A stretch of DNA of 6,450 nt from contig VFZQ01000320.1 of assembly GCA_016871135.1 (NCBI GenBank), positions 1-6,450 on the forward strand, in the 5' to 3' direction. Position numbers and translations under genes: made by a program. Origin of the DNA: Acidobacteriota bacterium. GTDB lineage: Bacteria; Acidobacteriota; Terriglobia; Bryobacterales; Bryobacteraceae. Every line of letters starts with the position of its first letter. Position 1 is the stretch's first letter. Below the pieces are notes generated by a model, which was not told the origin of the DNA, ran no database searches, and saw nothing but the letters and a program-made list of their open reading frames with translations. Below, piece by piece: positions 1-6,439 of the stretch.

Positions 1-58
1 CCATCCTGCGCTTCTCGAGCGAATCGAAATCACGACGCACGCCTGCAGGGTTGCCCAT
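1..58 (-). CDS. Partial transposase N-terminus (IS630-like/HTH type suspected)
   Basis: Reading the minus strand, an ATG at 58-56 opens a frame that runs off the left edge without a stop. It encodes the 19 residues MGNPAGVRRDFDSLEKRRM. From memory, this opening (MGN-AGV-RDF--LE-RR) is the characteristic start of a group of helix-turn-helix transposases of the IS630/integrase-core kind, in which a winged HTH follows. Only the N-terminal stub is present, so no catalytic DDE residues can be checked. A GGGA just before the ATG is too close to act as a normal ribosome-binding site. The gene diverges from the SIR2-ATPase gene, with 64 bases between the start codons. The family call rests on a short motif and could be wrong, but an open coding start here is plausible. 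Confidence 0.45.
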   Translation of the reverse strand, partial: MGNPAGVRRDFDSLEKRRM

Positions 59-122
59 ATCCCAGTTTACACCGGACGCTTGAAAGTCGTCTCTATATTA
101 TGCGGGACTCAATAGTCACGCC
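59..122. promoter_or_regulatory. Divergent leader between transposase stub and SIR2-ATPase gene
   Basis: This 64-base gap separates two divergent start codons. It contains an AT-rich box, TATATTAT at 94-101, that could serve as a -10 element for the rightward operon. No -35 box at the usual 17-base spacing is convincing: TTGAAA at 80-85 is only 8 bases upstream, and TTTACA at 66-71 is 22 bases upstream. No Shine-Dalgarno sequence precedes the ATG at 123. If the left gene is a transposase, its terminal inverted repeat must lie in this gap. The operon's original promoter may therefore have been displaced or replaced by sequence of the element. This is inference from spacing only. Confidence 0.25.
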
Positions 123-3110
123 ATGGACAAAGCCTTTCAAGATTCCATTGACCGCATTCTGAGCGAATCAAGCAACCGGATTTCACTCAAGTACCTTGTT
201 GAGTTGTGCCGGTCGGGCAAGGATGTGATTCCGGTCTACGACCTAGAATCATTTGACCTAGCGGGAGTTCCGCCAGCGTTCGGATTTGGGGCAGGGTTAG
301 AGCCAGGCTCTATCGAGTTTCTCGACGAAGCCGAAGGAAGGTACGGCCTCGCGACGACAGAAGAGCAAACCGTCTTCGCGCATGCATTAATGGCGAAACT
401 CGGAAGGCGGCTGGTAGTTTCGGGAGGACTTGACCCAACAGCCGAAACGGTCGCCGCGATGATTAATAGGCCGTTCATGGAAGTCGTCGTGGGGCCAGGA
501 AGTCAAGCCTATGTATCTCCTCGCACGCTGATCCGGCTTCATGGTTCCGCAGCGGCTAGAATCGTAGTTTTGCCGGCGGATACGTTGGCAAACGCCACGG
601 CCGCTTCCTGGATTTTGGATACGGTGTTGAAGGACGCGAGTATCTTTGGGTTCGGAGTTCCGCCCGACTGGCCTCCTATGTTCGACAGGCTCCTCGCATC
701 AGAAGCGATTCACTATTTTGTTGTGGTTGGGAGCGACGATGTGCGGCAACGCCGAGGAGGGACTGACCGGCTGAGTAACGTGAGGCTGATTCGGCTAAAG
801 GACAAAGCCGAGGCGCTACCGTTGTTGATTTACCTCCACGAACAGGTATTTGGCGCGATCGAACCGGGCATGGCGCCCGCGAAACCGCATACGGCGCCGG
901 CCCCTCAAAGTGTGCCCGCGCAGCCAAAGGGCCCGCTCCCCGGTGCCTTTCCAGAACTCGTGGAACGCTGCCGCGCTGGGGAAACATTCCTGCTTACCGG
1001 TTCCGGGTTGGCCGCGAGAGCGGGGCTGCCGACGTGGCGCCAGTTCGTCGGAGAACTCGTGGAGATCGCGCTTCGAAACAAGAGCATTACCGAAGCGTCG
1101 GCTGCCATACAAAGATCCGCAATCGAAGATGGCGAAACGAATGCCGTCGCCGATAACCTGTCCAGCGCGCTAGGCAATTCACGGCAAGAGGTGGTGTCGT
1201 ACTTAGAGTCAATATCGGGCCGTGTAGAAACGCTTCCGCTCGCATTCGGATATCTAAAGCGAACCAACTTCGCGGCGGTACTTTCGACCAACTTCGATGA
1301 GCTTTTGGATCGAGCCTACGCGGACACACCGTATGGCGAACACACCTATGTGCCGTCCGACAGCGCGGCGTTGCATTCCGCGCTTGCGCAGCGGCAACGA
1401 TTTATCCTGAAGTTGTATGGCTCGCTGAGACGGCCGGAATCGCTCATCTTCGCGCCCGCCGAATACGAGGCGATGATTGCGGGCGACCGCGATTTTTCAA
1501 AATTCATCGAAGCGATCTTCTATGACCGAACGATGTTGATCGTCGGGGCGAGCCTGGAAGGGATAACGGACTTCCTGCGCGGATTCCGAATCCCCACCGG
1601 CGTCCCGCGCAAGCATTACGCATTGGTCGGCGTTTCGGGCACGAGTTGGAAAGCACGCGCGGAAACACTCCTTCGGCGCTACAACATCGAGGTGATTCCA
1701 TATACTCCGGACGAGCCGCACAGCGCCGTCGACGCCTTTCTGAAAGAGCTGGCCACAGTTGCTCCGGCAACGACGCACGTTGCGGCCGCGAGCGCGAAAG
1801 ACGATTCGAGCCGGCTGCGCGGATTGACGCTGCGAAACATTGGCCCATTCGACGAGTTGTCCATCGAGATGACCGGCAACTGGCTGATCTTGCTGGGCGA
1901 CAACGCCGTCGGCAAGTCGAGCATTCTGAAGGCGATTGCGCTCGCGATCGTCGGTGACGAAGGGAGATCGTACGCGGGGCGGCTGGTCCGCGCCAACCGG
2001 AAGAATGGCAGTGTCGTACTCATCACCGACCGCAATCAGAGCGGGTATCAAACCGACATCTTTGGCACGTTGGAGACGCAGCACGCCGAAGTAGCGTCAC
2101 GGAGCGGCCGGGCTCTTGAGATCGAGAACTGGGTCGCCCTCGGTTTTCCGCCAATGCGTACTGGAAGCTGGGCGACATCTCCCGGTCCCGTCTCCGGTGG
2201 TGTGGACCGGCCTGTCGCTAGCGACATCCTGCCGTTGCTCACCGGCGAGCCGGACCCGCGGATGGACAAGTTGAAGCAATGGATCGTCAACTACGACGTC
2301 GAACGGCGGAAGAAAGGTCCCGGTTCGATGGAGGCCAAAGCCCTCGACACGTTTTTTTCGATCGTTGGCAACCTCACGGGGGAACTGAATCTTTCTTTCG
2401 CGGAAGTGGATTTGCAGTACCGCGTGCTCGTACGGGTCAATCAGGACGATCCGATTCCGATCGAGGCGATTTCGCAGGGCCTTACTTCCCTTTTGAGCTG
2501 GATCGGAATTCTGGTGCAACGCTTGTACGAGATCAGGGGAGCTAACAACGAGCACCCGACGAATTTGCACGCGTTGGTCTTGATGGACGAGATCGACGCG
2601 CACATGCACCCGAAATGGCAGCGGAGACTGGTCTCCTTGCTGAGCGAGTGTTTTCCAAACGTGCAATTTATCGCTTCGACGCATTCGCCTCTGATCGTCG
2701 CCGGATTGAGCGGGCACCAGGTGTTGCGGCTGAAGCGCAACGAATCCGGGCAGGTTGTTTGCTCGTTTCTGACGGATAGGGATTTGAAAGGTAAGCCGGA
2801 CCAGATCCTGCTGGAAGATGGATTCGAATTGCCGTCGGTCTTCTCGGCGTCGACGGAAAAAATTATTGAAAAGTATGAACGCTACCTGGGTATGTCCACC
2901 AGGACCGAAGAAGAGGAAGCGGAGTACCTACGGCTGCGGCGGCTCGTTCAGGAAGAGATTCCACCGCACTCCGACGGCCGCGATGAGCGATTAAACCGCG
3001 AGCTGCTGGAGGCCGTCATTGAAGCAATTCCGAGTCCGCAAGAACAGTCTGATTCGCAGAAGAAGTTGATGGTTCTGGCGCACAAACTAAACGCAGGAGC
3101 CCTGCAATGA
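123..3110 (+). CDS. Tandem SIR2-like domains fused to a PtuA-like ATPase (Septu-type defence)
   Basis: Residues 278-544 are a SIR2-like (SIR2_2-type) NAD-binding domain: Gly-rich LLTGSGLAARAGLPTW at 290-305, STNFDELLD at 388-396, LKLYGS at 429-434 and DRTMLIVGASL at 468-478. Residues 24-243 look like a diverged second copy (LVE-CR-G at 25-32, SGGLD at 100-104, LIRLHGS at 136-142). A Pro/Ala-rich linker (about 250-273) joins them. Residues about 564-995 form an ABC/OLD-type (AAA15/21-like) ATPase: Walker A GDNAVGKS at 592-599, a signature-like SQG at 784-786, Walker B LVLMDEID at 818-825, HMHP at 827-830 and the switch histidine in STHSP at 852-856. With the HNH gene translationally coupled downstream, the ATPase matches PtuA of Septu anti-phage systems. 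SIR2 domains in other defence systems hydrolyse NAD+, but the usual catalytic His is Tyr432 here, so activity is uncertain. No signal peptide or membrane segment is visible. The start at 123 has no Shine-Dalgarno sequence. It is kept because homology between the copies begins near residue 24 and no better start lies upstream in frame. Confidence 0.85.
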   Translation: MDKAFQDSIDRILSESSNRISLKYLVELCRSGKDVIPVYDLESFDLAGVPPAFGFGAGLEPGSIEFLDEAEGRYGLATTEEQTVFAHALMAKLGRRLVVSGGLDPTAETVAAMINRPFMEVVVGPGSQAYVSPRTLIRLHGSAAARIVVLPADTLANATAASWILDTVLKDASIFGFGVPPDWPPMFDRLLASEAIHYFVVVGSDDVRQRRGGTDRLSNVRLIRLKDKAEALPLLIYLHEQVFGAIEPGMAPAKPHTAPAPQSVPAQPKGPLPGAFPELVERCRAGETFLLTGSGLAARAGLPTWRQFVGELVEIALRNKSITEASAAIQRSAIEDGETNAVADNLSSALGNSRQEVVSYLESISGRVETLPLAFGYLKRTNFAAVLSTNFDELLDRAYADTPYGEHTYVPSDSAALHSALAQRQRFILKLYGSLRRPESLIFAPAEYEAMIAGDRDFSKFIEAIFYDRTMLIVGASLEGITDFLRGFRIPTGVPRKHYALVGVSGTSWKARAETLLRRYNIEVIPYTPDEPHSAVDAFLKELATVAPATTHVAAASAKDDSSRLRGLTLRNIGPFDELSIEMTGNWLILLGDNAVGKSSILKAIALAIVGDEGRSYAGRLVRANRKNGSVVLITDRNQSGYQTDIFGTLETQHAEVASRSGRALEIENWVALGFPPMRTGSWATSPGPVSGGVDRPVASDILPLLTGEPDPRMDKLKQWIVNYDVERRKKGPGSMEAKALDTFFSIVGNLTGELNLSFAEVDLQYRVLVRVNQDDPIPIEAISQGLTSLLSWIGILVQRLYEIRGANNEHPTNLHALVLMDEIDAHMHPKWQRRLVSLLSECFPNVQFIASTHSPLIVAGLSGHQVLRLKRNESGQVVCSFLTDRDLKGKPDQILLEDGFELPSVFSASTEKIIEKYERYLGMSTRTEEEEAEYLRLRRLVQEEIPPHSDGRDERLNRELLEAVIEAIPSPQEQSDSQKKLMVLAHKLNAGALQ
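3095..3099 (+). promoter_or_regulatory. Ribosome-binding site of the HNH nuclease gene
   Basis: AGGAG lies 7 bases before the ATG at 3107, inside the last codons of the upstream gene. It fixes the start of the HNH gene. Together with the ATGA stop/start overlap at 3107-3110, it indicates translational coupling and a fixed stoichiometry between ATPase and nuclease. Confidence 0.75.
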
Positions 3111-4018
3111 GGCCTGGTACGCTGAATGTGAGGTCGCCGTTCTTAGTGGCGTGGAAGCAGACGGCGCACACGGCGACGCTCGACGCGATCACAGAGTTCG
3201 AGGATTGGCTGGAAGATCCCAAGCCGGATACAAAACCGGATTTCAAGGCTAGTTCAAAGACGAAAGTTTGGACCGAACTGAAGCACCATCTCTTCGAGGA
3301 GGTGTTCCTCCAAAAGTGCGCCTATTGCGAGACCAGGGGCGTAGGGTTCTATCCGGACGCGGAGCACTATCGGCCAAAGGCTTCGGTCGTTAACGTCAGC
3401 GACTCCGGCGGGCGGTCCAAGCCTCGATGCGCGCTTCCAGACGGGCGAACGATCGATCACCCCGGCTACTTCTGGTTGGCGTTCCACTGGCGAAATCTGG
3501 TGCCTTCCTGCAAGACGTGCAATACGGGCGCGGGGAAAGGAACGCAATTCCCTACCTCAAAGCCGAACGAATTCCTGGTGGCGCTGTCGAACGCGGAACT
3601 TGCCGCGCTACACGAGGTTCCCATCGAAAGCACACGATTCGCGGGCCACTACTATCTGGGACCGGAGGATCTTGACGAGCGGGAGGAAGCGCTGCTGTTG
3701 AACCCGCTCAACCCGAAAGAGAAGCAACACGAACCATTGGCACATCTTGTCTTCGGGGTGCGCGGAATCGTCACGGCCCGGGACAACAGCAGAAGAGGGC
3801 TCCATTCGATCCGAACGTACAACCTGAAATACGAATTACTGCGGCAGGCGCGCCAGGAAGCGCAAGAGAATGCCTGGCGGCAGTATGGGATGGACTTGGC
3901 GATGGACACGAGCTTGACAGGGGTCGACCGAGCGAAGCTGAGCTCAGGGGACCGGCCCTACTCGGAAGCGATCCGGCAATTCATAGATGAAGGACGGCGA
4001 ATCCAGTTCAGCCGATAG
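3107..4018 (+). CDS. HNH endonuclease, PtuB-like (Septu nuclease subunit)
   Basis: This 303-residue protein has the layout of the PtuB/retron-associated HNH family (TIGR02646-like). A CAYC pair (Cys71, Cys74) is followed by AEHYRPK with the likely catalytic His87. Then come a WLAFHWRNLVPSC stretch with Asn130 and Cys135, and a second pair CKTCN (Cys135, Cys138, Asn139) followed by GKGTQFP. The two Cys pairs would bind a structural zinc, and His87 with the Asn residues would build the beta-beta-alpha metal nuclease site. A conserved tail segment EEALLLNPLNP at 193-203 is also typical of the group. The gene overlaps the SIR2-ATPase stop codon by four bases and has a good ribosome-binding site, so the two products are almost certainly partners. 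In Septu, PtuB is the DNA-cutting effector held by the PtuA ATPase; the same role is inferred here. All metal-binding and catalytic positions visible are intact. A general HNH restriction nuclease is the alternative, but the context favours Septu. Confidence 0.85.
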   Translation: MRPGTLNVRSPFLVAWKQTAHTATLDAITEFEDWLEDPKPDTKPDFKASSKTKVWTELKHHLFEEVFLQKCAYCETRGVGFYPDAEHYRPKASVVNVSDSGGRSKPRCALPDGRTIDHPGYFWLAFHWRNLVPSCKTCNTGAGKGTQFPTSKPNEFLVALSNAELAALHEVPIESTRFAGHYYLGPEDLDEREEALLLNPLNPKEKQHEPLAHLVFGVRGIVTARDNSRRGLHSIRTYNLKYELLRQARQEAQENAWRQYGMDLAMDTSLTGVDRAKLSSGDRPYSEAIRQFIDEGRRIQFSR

Positions 4019-4020
4019 AG

Positions 4021-4061
4021 TGCACGGGCTGGCCCTTTTTGTGTCGCCATTCCCGCGTGCA
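4021..4061 (+). terminator. Weak terminator / inverted repeat after the defence operon
   Basis: The gap between the HNH gene and ndh holds GGG-CTGG-CCC followed at once by five T (4026-4040), a minimal 3-bp hairpin with a T tract. A longer imperfect inverted repeat encloses it: TGCACGGG at 4021-4028 can pair with CCC-GC-GTGCA at 4052-4061, with a two-base bulge. Either structure could reduce read-through from the defence operon into ndh. The short stem and long loop make this a weak call. Confidence 0.25.
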
Positions 4062-4078
4062 TTGATAGGCTTGTGTAT

Positions 4079-5365
4079 ATGGCTCGTGTAGTGATCGTGG
4101 GCGGCGGGTTCGGCGGATTGTTGGCGGCGAAAGCGCTGGCGGGTAAGCGCTATGTCGAGGTCACTCTGATCGACCGGCGCAACTTTCACGTCTTTCAGCC
4201 GTTGCTCTATCAAGTTGCGACGGGCGGTTTGTCGCCCGCCGATATCTGCGCGCCGTTGCGGTCGGTGCTGCGCGATGCGATGAACGTTCGAACGGTACTG
4301 GCTGAGGTAACGGGTTTCGATCTCGACGGCCGGCGCGTGCTGCTGGCCGATGGCGAATGCGCCTACGACCACCTGATCGTCGCGGCCGGTGCGCGCCACC
4401 ACTACTTTGGAAACGATGCGTGGGAGGAGCATGCGCCGGGGTTGAAGTCGATCGAAGACGCGACCGAGATCCGCCGGAGGATTCTGACGGCGTTCGAGGC
4501 GGCCGAGCGGGAAAGCGATCCCGAGGCTCGCCGGGCGCTGCTGACGTTCTTGATTGTCGGCGGCGGGCCGACGGGCGTCGAGTTGGCGGGAACGCTCGGC
4601 GAGATCGCCAACGACACGCTGCGTGCGGATTTCCGCTCGTTCCGTCCGGAGGAGGCGCGGATTCTGCTGCTCGAAGGTGGCTCGCGCATCTTAAACGCGT
4701 TTCCCGATCCGCTGCCGCGTGCGGCCGAGGAGTCGTTGTTGAAGCTAGGGGTGCGGGTGCGGACGGGCGCAGCCGTCGAAGCGCTCGATGCCGGCGGCGT
4801 GACGGTGAAGATCGGCGGCGCAATCGAACGGATCGAAGCAAAGACTGTATTGTGGGCGGCGGGCGTGAAGGCTTCGCCGCTGGGGAAACTTCTCGGCGTC
4901 GAGACGGACCGGGCCGGGAGAGTAATCGTGCGGGAGACGTGTCAACTTCCGGGGCGGGACGAGGTGTTCGTGATCGGCGACATGGCAGCGTTTCCGGTTG
5001 CGGGAGGAAAGACCCTGCCTGGTGTTGCACCAGTGGCGATGCAGCAGGGCAACTATGTGGCGGCTGCGATTTTGAAGAAGGGGCCGGTCCAGCCGTTTCG
5101 ATACGTCAACAAGGGCGACATGGCGACCATTGGGCGCGCGTCCGCTATCGCCGATTTCGGAAGTTTTCAACTGACGGGTTTGGTGGCTTGGCTGTTTTGG
5201 CTGTTCGTTCACATCCTCTTCTTGATTGGGTTTCGTAACCGACTGATGGTAATGACGCACTGGGCGTTTCAGTACTTCACGTTTAATCGAGGAGCGCGGC
5301 TGATCGCGGCGGAGGGTGCCGCGCCGCCGTCGGCCAATTTGAGGGGTCAATCCAACGGAGAGTAA
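4079..5365 (+). CDS. ndh: Type II NADH dehydrogenase (NDH-2, NADH:quinone oxidoreductase)
   Basis: This single-subunit flavoprotein passes electrons from NADH to the membrane quinone pool without pumping protons. The sequence shows an N-terminal FAD-binding Rossmann motif RVVIVGGGFGG (3-13), and FQPLLYQVATGGL (39-51), typical of the family. A second NAD(H)-binding motif, IVGGGPTGVELAG, begins at 159. The FAD-contacting VFVIGDMA lies at 296-303 and the quinone-site segment APVAMQQG at 317-324. A Trp/Phe-rich hydrophobic stretch at about 368-385 fits the C-terminal membrane-anchoring part. The 428-residue length is normal. The ATG at 4079 is chosen because it gives the usual M-x-RVVIVGGG start and sits 9 bases after AGG (4067-4069). 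A GTG six bases upstream (4073) is a possible alternative. Nothing suggests a functional link with the defence genes. The 3' end overlaps the convergent fliM frame by 19 bases. Confidence 0.92.
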   Translation: MARVVIVGGGFGGLLAAKALAGKRYVEVTLIDRRNFHVFQPLLYQVATGGLSPADICAPLRSVLRDAMNVRTVLAEVTGFDLDGRRVLLADGECAYDHLIVAAGARHHYFGNDAWEEHAPGLKSIEDATEIRRRILTAFEAAERESDPEARRALLTFLIVGGGPTGVELAGTLGEIANDTLRADFRSFRPEEARILLLEGGSRILNAFPDPLPRAAEESLLKLGVRVRTGAAVEALDAGGVTVKIGGAIERIEAKTVLWAAGVKASPLGKLLGVETDRAGRVIVRETCQLPGRDEVFVIGDMAAFPVAGGKTLPGVAPVAMQQGNYVAAAILKKGPVQPFRYVNKGDMATIGRASAIADFGSFQLTGLVAWLFWLFVHILFLIGFRNRLMVMTHWAFQYFTFNRGARLIAAEGAAPPSANLRGQSNGE

Positions 5366-6312
5366 GGTTCGGCGAGTTGGCAGGCGCGCTTCTGACCGGA
5401 AGCGACAATGTGTCCGAGGAACTTGAGTTTGTTATTGATGAGAAGGTTGATCGGTTTGTCGACGGCATAGTCGAGCACGAGAGTATCGCCCTTGCCGAGA
5501 TTGAGCAGGTCTTCCAATTTCAGCGTTGGGCCTTGCAGTCGGGCGTCGATGGCGAGCTTTGCGGGGCGTAGGAGACGGAAGACTCGGTTTTGCTCGACCT
5601 CGGACGCTTCGGCGCGGCGGTTGGTCCAGCCCTGATCGAACTTCTGCCGCAGCATCTTTATCACGATCGAAGGGATGCCGAGATTCATCATTCCGGCGCT
5701 CTCGCCGATCCGAATTTCGAGGCTGACAGCGACCACCGCTTCGTTGGGCGCAAGGAACTGGAGCAGCGACGGCTCGGTCTCGTGGCTCTCGATCGAATAG
5801 GCGATGTTGGTGACTTGCCGCCAGGAGTCTTTCAGGTCGTGCAGAATGATGCGGTAGACGGCTTCGAGAATACTCTGCTCGATCTCAGTGATCTCACGGT
5901 TGACCTTGGTGCCAACTGGCTTGCCGACGCCGCCGAGCAACATTTCGAGGATAGGAAAAACGAGCGACGGATTAATTTCCAGAACCGCGTTGCCATCGAA
6001 GGGCCGCATCCCGAGGGCGACAATGCAGGTGGGAGCGGGCAAACATTGCGTGAATTCGAGAAACGACAACTGTTCCACCGAAACGAGGTTGACCATGACG
6101 TAGGCGCGCAGATAGGCCGAAAGACTGGAGGCCAAACTGCGCGCGAAGTTTTCGTGCAGAAGGTGGATGGCGCGGAGTTGGTCTTTCGCGATACGGTCGG
6201 GGCGGCGGAAGTCGTACGGTTGCGCCCGTTTGGCAGGGTCGTCATCGTTCCGCGTGTCTTGCGGCCGGCGGAATACACTGTCAATTTCTTCCTGGGAAAG
6301 GACACGTTCTGA
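5347..6312 (-). pseudogene. fliM: Flagellar motor switch protein FliM, start codon removed by an insertion
   Basis: FliM is a rotor C-ring protein that binds phospho-CheY and FliG to set flagellar rotation direction. Translating the minus strand from 6312 gives SERVLSQEEIDSVF, the conserved N-terminal CheY-binding peptide (LSQEEID at residues 6-12). YDFRRPDRI follows, then the CheC-like middle domain with the FliG-contact motif GGVGKPVG at 128-135 (counting the lost Met as 1). A C-terminal SpoA domain lies at about 247-315. The stop is at 5349-5347. About 321 residues survive, close to normal length, with no internal frameshift. Upstream of Ser2 the frame reads only three more codons before an in-frame TAG at 6324-6322, and none is ATG, GTG or TTG. 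The first usable start is TTG at 6135-6133, which would lose the CheY peptide and early domain. The break coincides with the edge of an insertion-like sequence. A rare start such as ATT or CTG cannot be excluded. Confidence 0.8.
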
Positions 6313-6313
6313 G

Positions 6314-6348
6314 GTTGTCCCCTACGGTGAGACAAAAGTTTAGAGACA
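6314..6348 (+). repeat. Terminal repeat copy A of the insertion-like sequence
   Basis: Copy A is GTTGTCCCC (6314-6322), five variable bases, TGAGACA (6328-6334), then AAAGTTTAGA and GACA. It aligns without gaps to copy B 73 bases downstream, matching at 27 of 35 positions by hand count. It abuts the point where fliM homology ends, as expected for a terminal inverted repeat. Confidence 0.6.
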
Positions 6349-6386
6349 GTTGGCGGCCCCTGCAAAAAAGCAGTGGACAGCTTGGA

Positions 6387-6421
6387 GTTGTCCCCAAATC
6401 TGAGACACGAGTCTAGACACA
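6387..6421 (+). repeat. Subterminal repeat copy B of the insertion-like sequence
   Basis: Copy B is GTTGTCCCC (6387-6395), five variable bases, TGAGACA (6401-6407), then CGAGTCTAGA and CACA. It contains the perfect 8-base palindrome GTCTAGAC (6411-6418), which copy A lacks. It probably represents a second transposase-binding site. Confidence 0.6.
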
Positions 6422-6432
6422 CAAAAATTCCC

Positions 6433-6439
6433 AAAGGAG
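6433..6439 (+). promoter_or_regulatory. Ribosome-binding site for a gene starting at or past the right edge
   Basis: AAAGGAG is a near-consensus Shine-Dalgarno sequence. A TTG at 6443 is rather close (3 bases). A start codon at about 6451, just outside the window, would give a spacing of 11 bases. The probable product is the transposase of the element whose end is seen here. Confidence 0.4.

Noticed and set aside
1497..2084. 195-codon minus-strand frame opposite the SIR2-ATPase gene
   Set aside because: The sense strand carries continuous SIR2 and Walker A motifs; the antisense translation has no motif.
3107..4018. Retron-associated HNH interpretation (retron plus Septu-like accessory genes)
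   Set aside because: No reverse transcriptase gene lies in the window and no msr/msd-like RNA structure was seen before the operon.
4161..5030. Long minus-strand open frame (289 codons) opposite ndh
   Set aside because: Arg/Pro/Ser-rich translation with no recognisable motif, lying antisense to a clear NDH-2 gene. It is a GC-rich shadow frame.
5590..6312. 240-codon + strand frame opposite fliM
   Set aside because: It is antisense to FliM, whose conserved motifs lie on the minus strand; no protein family is recognisable in it.
5832..6434. 200-codon minus-strand frame spanning the fliM 5' region and the insertion edge
   Set aside because: It is out of frame with the FliM motifs and its translation is low-complexity Ser/Arg/Thr-rich. 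It crosses the insertion junction by chance.
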